From Candidatus Endobugula sp. (GTDB lineage: Bacteria; Pseudomonadota; Gammaproteobacteria; Pseudomonadales; Cellvibrionaceae), in contig JAHDEM010000002.1 in assembly GCA_020628895.1 (NCBI GenBank), forward strand, positions 1 to 64,000: a DNA stretch of 64,000 nucleotides, in the 5' to 3' direction. This document shows, piece after piece, positions 8,336 through 16,534 of the stretch. The position numbers and the translations under genes are program-made. The notes under the pieces were generated by a model. The model searched no databases. It was not told the origin of the DNA and saw nothing but the letters and a program-made list of their open reading frames with translations. The first letter of the stretch is position 1. Every line of letters starts with the position of its first letter.

Positions 8336-9619
8336 TTAGACGCTAAAAGCGATTTTCTTAAGCCACTCATGCTTTTTCTCAAGCATGTGACCACGACCAT
8401 ATTTCGGCCCCGACTTCTTGTGCCCCATAAGCTCGTCAATGACTTCCTCTGGCGCGCCTGCGTCGCGGAGGCGGTCTTTAAAGGTATGGCGTAGCGAATA
8501 GAGGGAATGATTTGGTGTTGGCTTTAAATCGTTTTCACGTAAATATTTATTGATGGTCGTGGAGGCAGTATCGGCAGTGCGATAATGGTTAAAGCCACTC
8601 GGTAATTGCTGGAAGGCATGAAGCGCCGCACCAACGAGCGGTACTTTGCGCTCTGAGGTAAGTGTTTTGAGCGCTTTGTTTTCACGCGCGCGAATCCAGA
8701 TATAGGGAATAGGCTCATCCAGAACGATATCTTCTTCTGTAAGGCCGATCAGCTCAGATTCACGCGCGCCAGTATCGGCCATGGCGAATACTAAAAGCCT
8801 CGCTTCATCATTGAGGCCATTTAGGCGATGCTTCGACAACAAGACATCTTGAACATAGCTGGCCTCAAAAGGTGGCCTTGATTGCTCCAGCTCTTTAAGG
8901 CGTATTTTTGAAAACAGCACATCAAAGTCGGTCGCCACTTCATATTGAAGCCCGACCACCTGAAGCATGTCTTTCACATACATCATATTTTTATTGGCAG
9001 TCGCGGCCACGACTTCGCCTTTTTCAATGCGATCCATCCACCATTGCCGGAACTGCAAAATGTCAGAGCGAGCAATGGATTTAAGAGGCTTATCCTCGAT
9101 AGCGCTGATAAAGTAATTGATGGCAGCAAGACGCGGGTTTTTCCATTTACGGATTTGATGCTCTGACTTATTGGTGAGCCTATCACGGCATAGCGGCCAG
9201 TATTTTTCCGCACAAGTGCTTAACGGTAACTCTGGCACATCCGTGCCGCCAAGCACGGAAGAGACTGTTTCGGGTTGTTCTATGGCCTTGTTTGCCGTCT
9301 TTAGGCGCTCAACAATTTCCTCTAGTGGCTCTTTGGCAATTTCAACGGCATTCTTATAGGCAAAGCCATGGGCTTTTGCGAGCTTGATTGCGGTGCGATA
9401 TTCGGCTTCAGGATCAGCTTTGCCATTGCCTTTAATCAGGCTGCGCCAATAATCTTCGATATAGTCGTTATAGATGGCAGCTTTTCGGATGGCTTCTTTT
9501 TCATCTTTTGTGCCCAAAGATATTTTGATGATGGCGCGCTTATCATAGTCGGACACGTATTCAGGAACGCGCCTGCGATAATAAAAATTCTTCCCTCTGC
9601 AAAATACATAGTTCGCCAT
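8336..9619 (-). CDS. tyrosine recombinase/integrase
   Basis: A 427-residue phage-type integrase. The N-terminus (MANYVFCRGKNFYYRRRVP) is the arm-binding type with an Arg-rich strand, followed by a SAM-like core-binding domain and a catalytic domain. Catalytic residues are visible: Arg286 (DTGARESELIGL), His371 and Arg377 (HSLYSLRHTF), His400 (LMGHKKSG) and nucleophile Tyr407 (GPKYGRG). The gene looks intact. Next to its start lies an attP-like region (9623-9887) with a tRNA-3'-end core and repeated arm sites. The surrounding element is integrated by a serine recombinase instead, so this is a second, apparently unused integration module. Confidence 0.92.
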   Translation of the reverse strand: MANYVFCRGKNFYYRRRVPEYVSDYDKRAIIKISLGTKDEKEAIRKAAIYNDYIEDYWRSLIKGNGKADPEAEYRTAIKLAKAHGFAYKNAVEIAKEPLEEIVERLKTANKAIEQPETVSSVLGGTDVPELPLSTCAEKYWPLCRDRLTNKSEHQIRKWKNPRLAAINYFISAIEDKPLKSIARSDILQFRQWWMDRIEKGEVVAATANKNMMYVKDMLQVVGLQYEVATDFDVLFSKIRLKELEQSRPPFEASYVQDVLLSKHRLNGLNDEARLLVFAMADTGARESELIGLTEEDIVLDEPIPYIWIRARENKALKTLTSERKVPLVGAALHAFQQLPSGFNHYRTADTASTTINKYLRENDLKPTPNHSLYSLRHTFKDRLRDAGAPEEVIDELMGHKKSGPKYGRGHMLEKKHEWLKKIAFSV

Positions 9620-9622
9620 CCA

Positions 9623-9887
9623 TGTGTCCCAATTTGTAGCCCACTTTGTGTACCATTTTTAGGTAAAGCAAAAATGTGCCTTGGTCAATTGAAAAGTAAA
9701 TTTCAATCAATACAACATGTTAGCGGGTAAATAGTTAAGATTATGTAAATGAAAATGGTGGAGGGGGCAGGATTCGATTTGAAAGTTTTCACCTCTAATT
9801 ATTATTCTATTTCAGTGCGTTAGGTATTTATTAGAAATTACTACTATAAAAATTTGTGTCCCAGTATGTGTACCATTTTGTGTCCCA
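9623..9887. promoter_or_regulatory. attP-like site of the tyrosine integrase
   Basis: The core candidate at 9756-9777 is, on the minus strand, TCGAATCCTGCCCCCTCCACCA-like: a tRNA T-loop plus acceptor 3' end with CCA, most like tRNA-Tyr. Five copies of the 9-mer TGTGT(C/A)CCA flank it at 9623, 9647, 9855, 9867 and 9879, with 24- and 12-bp spacings. This is the expected layout of arm-type sites on both sides of a core. Both arms are present on one piece of DNA, so the site is unrecombined. Read from sequence; binding not shown. Confidence 0.6.
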
Positions 9888-9891
9888 GTTT

Positions 9892-10095
9892 TTAGAGGTC
9901 TGTAGGTTCGAATCCCGTATCCTTTTCTGCAATTTTTATCGCACGTTTTAGGGTTTTAACTTTATCTTTTCTGTTCTGGTATTCTTTTTCAAGGCGCTCG
10001 AATATCGGCAGGTATTTATCGCCATATCGTGCCACAATTTTTGCAGCCTGATGATACGCCCTTTTAATTTGTGCCAAGCTTAATTGATCACTCAT
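9892..10095 (-). CDS. small helical hypothetical protein
   Basis: A 67-residue Lys-rich helical protein (MSDQLSLAQIKRAYHQAAK...). ATG 10093-10095 has an AGGGGG site and overlaps the AlpA-like gene by 8 bp, so the two form an operon. Its C-terminal GFEPTDL is encoded by sequence that on the plus strand reads like a tRNA T-loop (GGTTCGAATCCC at 9905-9916). The gene may have been truncated or re-ended by an old integration event. Function unknown. Confidence 0.55.
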   Translation of the reverse strand: MSDQLSLAQIKRAYHQAAKIVARYGDKYLPIFERLEKEYQNRKDKVKTLKRAIKIAEKDTGFEPTDL

Positions 10096-10372
10096 GCAGC
10101 CCCCTCTGATGATAGAGGTGTGGGCACTTAATCCATTCATGCAAATCTTTCAGGTAAAACGCCTCGCGAATACGCTTGCCTGTTGAGGACAATGTTCTGG
10201 GTTTGGGGAATGTGCCGCAATCAATGCGCCTTAGTATTTCGTGCTTGGGAATGCCGCATAGGCGAGCGGCAAGCTTGAGAGGGATAAGCGCATTGCTCTG
10301 GATCATAAGCGCCGCTGTTACCTGCGCTTCAAAATCCGCTTTTATGCTTTTGCCGTTTAATAACTCATCCAT
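10088..10372 (-). CDS. AlpA/Xis-like small HTH protein
   Basis: A 94-residue protein with a winged-helix excisionase-type segment (LIPLKLAARLCGIPKHEILRRIDCGTFPKPRTL...YLKDLHEWI). This is the pattern of AlpA and MerR-like Xis proteins, which regulate excision or activate integrase genes. It lies about 470 bp upstream of the tyrosine integrase start, on the same strand, beyond the attP-like site. It is a plausible directionality factor for that integrase. The N-terminal 30 residues are unusual for AlpA; an internal Met (MIQSNALIP) is an alternative start. Confidence 0.7.
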   Translation of the reverse strand: MDELLNGKSIKADFEAQVTAALMIQSNALIPLKLAARLCGIPKHEILRRIDCGTFPKPRTLSSTGKRIREAFYLKDLHEWIKCPHLYHQRGLHE

Positions 10373-10533
10373 GGGGCTTTCCTTTTATAGGAAGCGGTAA
10401 CAGCAAATGCTGCATCGCTTCCTTGCACCCATGTTTGAAAATTAGCTACGCGCCTGTTGGTAACAGGTAATCGCTTTCTCAGAATTAAGCCACGTATCTA
10501 TTAATATCATACGTGTTGTATCTTAATTATTCG

Positions 10534-12090
10534 TTAATCGTTCGGAATTGACGGCTCTGCTTTACCGTCCAGTGCGCCTTGAACAAGTGAACCCAAGAAT
10601 TTCGTAAATGGCTCTATGTTTTGATTTGTGCTCGCCTCTTCAAGTGCAGCCATGTAATCATTGCGCTTTTCCAGCGGCACAATCGTCCAAGGGTAGCCGC
10701 CGCTTGCCAGCATGGCATTCATCAAAAAACGCCCTGTGCGACCATTACCATCCATATAGGGATGAATATAGACAAAGATAAAATGCCCCAGCACAACACG
10801 CACAGCGGCATTTTCTTCGGCTTGCAGCAACTCAAAAAACGCTGGCATAGCATCGCGCACAGCCTCTCGGCTTGGCGGTGTGTGCATGGAGCGACGGATA
10901 AAAACAGGTGCATTCCGATAACCAGCAAGGTCAGCAGGCTTGTGAATACCAGCCGTCACTCCGGGCGCAAACATTTCACGATACCATACGCGATGATCAT
11001 TATCGACGACTTCCCCTGCATTATGCCCATCGAGTATTTGCTCGATGCTCTTGCGCACGGCTTGATAAGCCTGCCAATAGCCCCTAGCTGCTAGGGCATT
11101 AAGCCGCTCTTTATCATCGGCATTTTGTTCTGGGTTCCAGTCTCCAGTGCGAACGCGATTGATCAACTCAGGCGTTACACGATATCCCTCAATGGAAAGG
11201 GAGTGATAGGCATCGGTCACATACACATCTTCAACATGCTGCATGTATGCGGTTTTATCAACACTTTGCGGGGGTGATGCTGGAAAGTGCGCTATCACAG
11301 TTTCCCGCATATCCTGCCACATAAGCCGAATACGATTGACGTATGGGGATTGTTCGCGCCGTGAGAATCTTAGACTGGATTGTTGCTCAAACGGGTCAGT
11401 TTCGCGCAAGTCATACCCAGCCGCGCGCATTGTGCCCATAATATCGTCGGCAATTTGAGCGCGGCCAATATTCCTGAATGCACCCGCCAAGCGGCCAGCA
11501 ATAGAGCTATGCCCACCCTCTAGTAATTGCTCTAAGACTTCAGAGGCATCACTGATCATGGATAATGCCGCGCGCATATCCGTTGGGTTCTGAGTAAAGC
11601 TTTGCTTGCTACAGGCAATCAAAGCAGCAGGAAGGCTATATATGCGCAAACCGTTTTTGGTCGTCACCTGAGCAAGTTCAGGGAGCGCAGCGCGAATATC
11701 TAGTAAAGACGTGCCGTGAGGTAATTCTGTTACATTGTTCCGTGCCTTGGTGGCTCGAACTAATAACTGTTTGGGCACGGTCATATTTTCGGTATGAAGT
11801 GCGATAGATTGCTCAGGTGATAAACACCAGTCGTCGCCTTTTAGGTGATTAAGGTAGGCTGCACAAAATTGCCAGAATGACGCATACCAAGCCGTGCTTT
11901 CCCCGCGCGTTTCATCGGGGCGTGCTGGTACATACCAGCCCTTGATAACTTCCTCAAGGAAGCCGTTTTGAACGAGGCGTTCACGATGAGTGCGCGAGAG
12001 GTCGGCTGAGCGTATGGCAACTGAGCCATTTGTCTGAAGGTCGTGAAGGGCTTCTAATGCATCAGCCAGTTTTTCGGAAGGGGTCGCCAT
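10534..12090 (-). CDS. AbiEi-like DNA-binding domain fused to Fic domain
   Basis: A 518-residue protein. The C-terminal Fic domain has the motif HPYMDGNGR at residues 443-451, typical of AMPylating enzymes. The inhibitory motif SLSIEG (SxxxE-G, residues 297-302) lies N-terminal of it, so it is self-inhibited in the class II manner. The first ~230 residues start with a winged-helix-like segment (NGFLEEVIKGWYVPA) and resemble the AbiEi antitoxin/transcriptional repressor type. The fusion suggests a DNA-binding, self-repressing toxin in one chain. The promoter region contains four 24-bp-spaced repeats. An XRE-type gene lies upstream on the same strand. Function inferred from motifs. Confidence 0.85.
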   Translation of the reverse strand: MATPSEKLADALEALHDLQTNGSVAIRSADLSRTHRERLVQNGFLEEVIKGWYVPARPDETRGESTAWYASFWQFCAAYLNHLKGDDWCLSPEQSIALHTENMTVPKQLLVRATKARNNVTELPHGTSLLDIRAALPELAQVTTKNGLRIYSLPAALIACSKQSFTQNPTDMRAALSMISDASEVLEQLLEGGHSSIAGRLAGAFRNIGRAQIADDIMGTMRAAGYDLRETDPFEQQSSLRFSRREQSPYVNRIRLMWQDMRETVIAHFPASPPQSVDKTAYMQHVEDVYVTDAYHSLSIEGYRVTPELINRVRTGDWNPEQNADDKERLNALAARGYWQAYQAVRKSIEQILDGHNAGEVVDNDHRVWYREMFAPGVTAGIHKPADLAGYRNAPVFIRRSMHTPPSREAVRDAMPAFFELLQAEENAAVRVVLGHFIFVYIHPYMDGNGRTGRFLMNAMLASGGYPWTIVPLEKRNDYMAALEEASTNQNIEPFTKFLGSLVQGALDGKAEPSIPND

Positions 12091-12102
12091 GGTGGTTCTT
12101 CT

Positions 12103-12198
12103 CGCTTATCGTGCGTATCTTTTATTCGCTTATTATGTTGTATCATTATTCGCTTATTGTGTCGAGCCATAATTCGCTTATTGTGCGCAAATGGTGTA
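12103..12198. repeat. four direct repeats, 24-bp period, upstream of Fic gene
   Basis: The heptamer CGCTTAT starts at exactly 12103, 12127, 12151 and 12175. The last three copies sit in ATTCGCTTATT and the last two read ATTCGCTTATTGTG. The phase is strictly 24 bp. The array covers the region from 13 bp upstream of the Fic start codon to near the XRE gene end. The best guess is an operator array for the N-terminal DNA-binding domain of the Fic fusion, or for the XRE protein. Confidence 0.8.
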
Positions 12199-12231
12199 AG
12201 CAGTTGAGTATTTAGAAGCTACATTTGCCCA

Positions 12232-12552
12232 TTATTCGGTGTCCCCTAGTAAGCCTTGCCACGGGTCTTCATCCAGAGGCTTCTTGTTTTGAGTATCGGC
12301 GGAGGTCGTTGTGTTGTCGTCTAATACTGCCAATACGGTGGCCAGCCTCTCTTGTGGAATGAACAGTAATTCGCTCTTGAGCCCCTTTGCGATCAACTCA
12401 AGGGTATCTAGCCGTGGATTGCCTTTGGATTCCAGTCGCTGATATTGCTGGCGCGACATTCCAACGCGCATCATCATATCGTGCTGTTTGAGTGCTAACT
12501 CTAATCGGCGTTTTTTGATTTGTTTGAGTAGTGAATCCATATTGAAGCTCAT
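12232..12552 (-). CDS. XRE-family HTH regulator
   Basis: A 106-residue protein with a Cro/C1-type HTH in the first 65 residues (KRRLELALKQHDMMMRVGMSRQQYQRLESKGNPRLDTLELIAKGL). An acidic, disordered tail ends in WQGLLGDTE. An in-frame ATG at 12540 is an alternative start. Its position upstream of the Fic fusion on the same strand, with palindromes in its own promoter, fits an autoregulated antitoxin or regulator. The partner relationship is inference. Confidence 0.85.
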   Translation of the reverse strand: MSFNMDSLLKQIKKRRLELALKQHDMMMRVGMSRQQYQRLESKGNPRLDTLELIAKGLKSELLFIPQERLATVLAVLDDNTTTSADTQNKKPLDEDPWQGLLGDTE

Positions 12553-12571
12553 ATGTTGCTATTTCTTGATT

Positions 12572-12619
12572 AAGAAACATATTGGTTTCTTTTTTAAACT
12601 TAGGCAACACATAAGTTGC
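12572..12619. promoter_or_regulatory. two inverted repeats in XRE gene promoter
   Basis: Two perfect palindromes lie upstream of the XRE start: AAGAAAC-atattg-GTTTCTT (12572-12591) and GCAAC-acataa-GTTGC (12604-12619). They are likely operators for the XRE protein itself. TGTTGC-like half-sites also occur at the start of the gene. Confidence 0.5.
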
Positions 12620-12722
12620 TATTCTGGCGATAGCATGACTATCAATTGCCTGATTTTCTCTTCATAAAAGTTCTTTACAAGAACGCTTTTCTTGCTACTG
12701 ATAGATGAGAAAGTGAGGAAGA

Positions 12723-13103
12723 ATGAAGCCCAGCTATAAGAAAATAGGTTTGTTCGTTTTGATCGGCATCGTCTCTTGGGGCATATACGAATACTTTAGG
12801 CTCGGCTTGCATACTCGCCCAGATATGCCAGAGGGAGCATGGAGTATTGTTTCCAAATCAGGAACCCGCGCAATCGTTGTTGATATTCCAGACGAAAGAC
12901 TTGAGCGGAAATACTTCCTAATGCCGACCGCAGAAACTCCAGAGTGGTTTAAGGATGCATGGTCATTTTGCGAGCAGGCAACAGATGAGCAAAAAGAGCT
13001 TAACCCACCTGATCGTGGAATGAGGCTGGAAGGGTTTTGTTCAATCAATGCGGATGGTGAAATAATCTACACGGCTGTTTTGCAATCCGCACCAAGGTTA
13101 TAA
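12723..13103 (+). CDS. single-pass membrane hypothetical protein
   Basis: A 126-residue protein with one N-terminal hydrophobic segment (IGLFVLIGIVSWGIYEYF, residues 8-25) and a periplasmic-looking domain of about 100 residues containing two Cys (FCEQ, FCSIN). ATG follows GAGGAAGA. No family recognised. It lies directly upstream of the structured stretch at 13108 and on the opposite strand to its other neighbours. Confidence 0.65.
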   Translation: MKPSYKKIGLFVLIGIVSWGIYEYFRLGLHTRPDMPEGAWSIVSKSGTRAIVVDIPDERLERKYFLMPTAETPEWFKDAWSFCEQATDEQKELNPPDRGMRLEGFCSINADGEIIYTAVLQSAPRL

Positions 13104-13107
13104 GCCC

Positions 13108-13876
13108 CCAGCCAGTTTTCTCAATTTGCAGAGCAAGTAGCGCAAGGCGCTACGGAAAACTGACTGGCCGCCAAGCCCACCCTATATGACCTGATGGCAA
13201 TGCCATCGATCATCCGACTGCCTTGATGATGATTCAACATCACGCTTGTAATCGATATCGACAGTCGGTAAACAGGTGGTGGGCGCGGAGCATTAAAGAG
13301 TAAGCTTCTGCCCTTGGGGCAGGCCTCAGCAACACCGTCATCGTGAAGATAAGACAAGAGTGACTAGGAATAAATTGCTGCAATTCAGCATAGTTCCGCT
13401 ATTGGCGCGGCTTTACGATGACCGCAAGATGTGTGCGTGTAGTACAAAATCGGAGATTTTTCCCTCCCCGCACCTATCTTGAGAAGGACGTTGCCCCGTC
13501 CGTTCTATCCTCAGGCGGCGCTCTAAGCATCGAATTATCATTCTCTGACAAGAGCTTATCTGGTGCGCAATCCATAGTGATTGGTATGCTGCACCAGCGA
13601 ACGATTGGCCGTTCGATCACCACTTATGGGAGCCTCCGAGCTACCCCTAAGAACCCCATGGGCAAGGCTGAGATTTTGCTCTCCCCTTGCATCCCCATCA
13701 ACCAGAAAGGAGAAGTTAGCTCTCCCTTCATGGACTTCCCATCAATCAAAGGGGCATGTCATAGCCCCTCATGAACTCCCTCGACCAACCCTGCGCGGGT
13801 TGGATGCCGTAAGCGTTTCGACGCTTAACCACGACCACTGTTTCGCCAGTGGACGACGACCAAGATGCGACCTTGG
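13108..13876. ncRNA. candidate large structured RNA (~770 nt)
   Basis: The stretch has no credible gene but is filled with stems. Long-range helices: 13108-13120/13155-13167 (13 positions, one wobble), 13214-13220/13262-13268, 13337-13348/13411-13422 (12, one wobble), 13425-13437/13469-13481 (6+5 bp around a 2x2 loop), 13560-13566/13591-13597 and 13727-13732/13770-13775. Hairpins: 13137-13153, 13193-13207, 13308-13322, 13376-13390, 13396-13410, 13446-13460, 13486-13501, 13598-13615, 13662-13690, 13709-13725, 13751-13768. A terminal run of four follows: 13785-13803, 13810-13827, 13835-13852, 13860-13876. Most arms pair perfectly. Size, ornateness and mobile-element setting recall giant RNA classes such as GOLLD or ROOL, but I cannot assign a family. 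The coding strand is undecided: one wobble favours plus, another minus. Confidence 0.7.
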
Positions 13877-13883
13877 ATGCGCC

Positions 13884-14939
13884 TTATGATTCTGTAGTAG
13901 TCGGCAATACGGCGATTTGAATATTGGGAAAGCTCTTCTTTAATGTTTCGATAGTGTCAAATGTTCTAACTCCCCACTGGTTCGTAAGAACATAGGTCTT
14001 TCCATTTGATCGAAACGGTTCACCCTCACTGGTAAAGAAGCGTTTCGCACGAATTACTTTGCCACCAGAATGTCCATCCATAATGGCCTCATAGACCTCT
14101 TGATCACTTAGCTCACCATCAAGAACCTCGAATATGCTCCATGAAATTGCGTTATTTATCTCCTCAGGACTAACGCCGCTTCGGATGATTTCTGCGACAA
14201 TATTGAACATCATCCAGCGCTTACTAAGGCCAGTAAATTTGGCACTTCCAATCGAAACATCATATTTGGTGAAATCTCTGGAGCTATTTCTTGCCTCACG
14301 TTCTTTTTGCTTTTTCTCGCGTATTCTGACCTGATAATCGGCTACTTCAGGAATCGGAATGACGGTCTGAACGTCCAGTAGTATCTCTCCATTGCTTTTG
14401 TACGGGTGCATTCGAATACAGCGAATATCAAGTCCAAAATCGTTGAGCCACATCACCGATGTTGTCAGCTCTTTGGAGAATTCAGCAGAAGCCAGAATAA
14501 TCTTTACCTCTTGCGCAAACTGCTCTTCATCAGGCTCATTCCACTCAAGGAATTCAAGCAGGTTTTCAGTCGCATCAGCTTCAATATTATTGTCAGCCAG
14601 ATAACGCTCATAGATCGCGACCAGCTTGCTAAATGTCAATGTAGAAATCATGGAAGCATAACGGATTGCTTGTAACTCCATATGGCCGCCATCCTCCGTG
14701 CGCTTAAGCTCAATCACAACGAGGTTTGCATCTTTATCTATGCCCAATAAATCAATTCTGCGCCTGCTATCTTCCCATTCGCCGAACTCCTCAGCTACCA
14801 CCAAAGTATCTGGAGCGATAACGTCTATTTGGGTCTTCAGCATTGTTTGCAGATTCTCACGCTCACGAAGGCCTTGCTGACTAAAGGTTGTTCGCTCAAT
14901 TGGAATGATTTTGTCGTCAAAAACTTTGTATATGGGCAT
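13884..14939 (-). CDS. PDDEXK-fold endonuclease-like protein
   Basis: A 351-residue protein with a PDDEXK nuclease core: Asp63 in RRIDLLGID, then Glu77 and Lys79 in LVVIELKR, the pattern of NucS/DUF91-type endonucleases. The C-terminal ~120 residues look like a separate small domain (SIGSAKFTGLSKRWMMFNIV...). It is on the minus strand, 17 bp after the RecB-like nuclease gene, so probably an operon. Its stop lies 8 bp from the structured-RNA stretch. A DNA-cleavage role in defence or element maintenance is inferred. Confidence 0.75.
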   Translation of the reverse strand: MPIYKVFDDKIIPIERTTFSQQGLRERENLQTMLKTQIDVIAPDTLVVAEEFGEWEDSRRRIDLLGIDKDANLVVIELKRTEDGGHMELQAIRYASMISTLTFSKLVAIYERYLADNNIEADATENLLEFLEWNEPDEEQFAQEVKIILASAEFSKELTTSVMWLNDFGLDIRCIRMHPYKSNGEILLDVQTVIPIPEVADYQVRIREKKQKEREARNSSRDFTKYDVSIGSAKFTGLSKRWMMFNIVAEIIRSGVSPEEINNAISWSIFEVLDGELSDQEVYEAIMDGHSGGKVIRAKRFFTSEGEPFRSNGKTYVLTNQWGVRTFDTIETLKKSFPNIQIAVLPTTTES

Positions 14940-14956
14940 TTAATTTCTCTTTCTTT

Positions 14957-16405
14957 CTAAATAAACTTAGCTCGAAGCCATTCTTCCAGCCTACGCGTTG
15001 CAATCACATCATCGCGGTTATAGCCGAGTATTTCGGCCTTTAACTGAGCTTTCATATCTGGATCGTTTTCAGCCAAAAAACGGTTGAATTGAACCACCGA
15101 CCATTGCGAGCCTGAACTGTCATCTTCCCATTGAAAATTCACCAAATCCTTGTGCTTACAAATGTCCTTCAGGCCATAACCTTGTAATGGCAAAACAAGG
15201 CTATCGAGTACAGGCTTTTGCATATCAAATAGTGGGCTTTCTTCACCAAGCAGATACAGGACGGTTTCATTGCTTTCCATGTCATAGCGCTTGGCGTAGC
15301 TTCGTATCGTTGTTCGCTCGTGCTGCGAATAGTGAGCAAGTACCAAATCAGCATAGCGCTCACGGTATTCTTCGATTTTGGTAAGGAACTCCATCCAGCC
15401 TTGTCTATCTTGCTCGGCAGTATCCGTCCATACATATTCGAAGTCGGCATTCCTAAAGTCGGGTACTAAAAAGCCCCAAAGATACACATGCTTTTCGCCA
15501 TTCCCCGTAAGTGGATTGTCCTCGATATCAAAATGTACCCAGTGACCATCGGGAAGGCTCACGGGCGCAATTTGATGCACTTCGCCACTGAAATATGATT
15601 GTGCCTGCAATATGGCACGCTGCTTCTTTTCATGGCCTTTGAGGTAAGGCACATCGGGTAAGCTTTCAGGTGAGCTTCCGGCCAATTCCGATATCGTATT
15701 AATACCGTGTTTTTCCAGCCCATCGGCTGCGCGGCCTTGCACACCGTAAAGCAATGAAACTTCTTCCTTCGCCTCAAAGGCAGGTTTGCAATGTGTGTAA
15801 TAAGGGCATGCGCGGCATTTGCTATGGCCATAGCGAACCATTGGCTCTGTATCACTGGCCAGTAGCTCCCGCATTTCGGTGACAAACTGGTTGGTGAGCG
15901 GGTTGGTTTCGTCGCCAATTTCAGCGGTATCACCGTCACCTAAGAATACAATGGCAGGTAAATTTGCATTAAGTATTCGACGATAAAAGCCAAGCTGTAC
16001 CTGTATTTCCTTTTTATCTTCACTGAGGGATAGTTTGGCATCGGCTGGTTGATACTCACCACTGGCATGGCGGATCAAGAAGTCAGGATAGCCCACAAGA
16101 TGATTTTCCTTATCAAGCAACTGGGCTTGGTAAATCACATCAACACCTTCGGCCATAAGCCTTTGCGTATCTTCTGGTGAAGTGGCCGTATGCACCGACT
16201 TTTCATTCATTAGCTGGGTTAGTACCGCTTGCTCATGAGCAAGGCCAAGCTCAATGATCAAAGCCTCAAAGGCATCCTCTGCCTCTTCAACTTCCAGTTC
16301 GCCCAAAGCCTCGGGATAGTTATCCAGCCATACACGGCGCGCGCACAACGCCCAAGAGCTGGCATCACTTGGCTTGATATAGGCTTGGGTTGGCGCGTTG
16401 TTCAT
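14957..16405 (-). CDS. TM0106-family RecB/Cas4-like nuclease with RNase H-like domain
   Basis: A 482-residue protein. The N-terminal RecB-like PDDEXK domain has Asp108 (GYPDFL) and Asp122-x-Lys124 (ADAKLS). Cys21 plus Cys197, Cys200 and Cys206 (CRACPYYTHC) form the four-Cys pattern of Cas4/AddB-type iron-sulfur nucleases. The C-terminal part resembles an RNase H-like DEDD exonuclease (HFDIEDNPL near residue 293, YNRDDVIATRRLEEWL at the end). It is cotranscribed with the DUF91-like nuclease. Family members are common in mobile and defence contexts, but their exact role is not established. Confidence 0.85.
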   Translation of the reverse strand: MNNAPTQAYIKPSDASSWALCARRVWLDNYPEALGELEVEEAEDAFEALIIELGLAHEQAVLTQLMNEKSVHTATSPEDTQRLMAEGVDVIYQAQLLDKENHLVGYPDFLIRHASGEYQPADAKLSLSEDKKEIQVQLGFYRRILNANLPAIVFLGDGDTAEIGDETNPLTNQFVTEMRELLASDTEPMVRYGHSKCRACPYYTHCKPAFEAKEEVSLLYGVQGRAADGLEKHGINTISELAGSSPESLPDVPYLKGHEKKQRAILQAQSYFSGEVHQIAPVSLPDGHWVHFDIEDNPLTGNGEKHVYLWGFLVPDFRNADFEYVWTDTAEQDRQGWMEFLTKIEEYRERYADLVLAHYSQHERTTIRSYAKRYDMESNETVLYLLGEESPLFDMQKPVLDSLVLPLQGYGLKDICKHKDLVNFQWEDDSSGSQWSVVQFNRFLAENDPDMKAQLKAEILGYNRDDVIATRRLEEWLRAKFI

Positions 16406-16534
16406 CTAAAGTCCGTCAATTCGGTTGGCTGCAAACAATTTAGTGCAGAAACTCCAACAATCATAGGTGTTTTTGGTTGTTCCTTCCTCTATTTTCCCAT
16501 ATTCTCCCCTATAGTTATGAGGGTGATACATGCT

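Noticed and set aside
12103-12198. CRISPR array or replication iterons
   Set aside because: The repeats are short (7-14 bp conserved) at 24-bp period, with no spacer-sized unique units and no cas or rep genes. An operator array is the simpler reading.
12398-12610. 70-codon minus-strand frame overlapping the XRE gene
   Set aside because: Shadow of the XRE gene and its operator region; no homology-like features.
13108-13876. Group II intron, RNase P RNA or tmRNA as explanation of the structured stretch
   Set aside because: No domain V motif, no reverse transcriptase gene, no RNase P or tmRNA landmarks seen.
13418-13889. Open frames on the plus strand (13418-13774 and 13581-13889) and a minus-strand frame at 13121-13357
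   Set aside because: No ribosome sites, implausible amino-acid composition, mutual overlap, and they cover the arms of the many perfect stems, which explain the sequence better.
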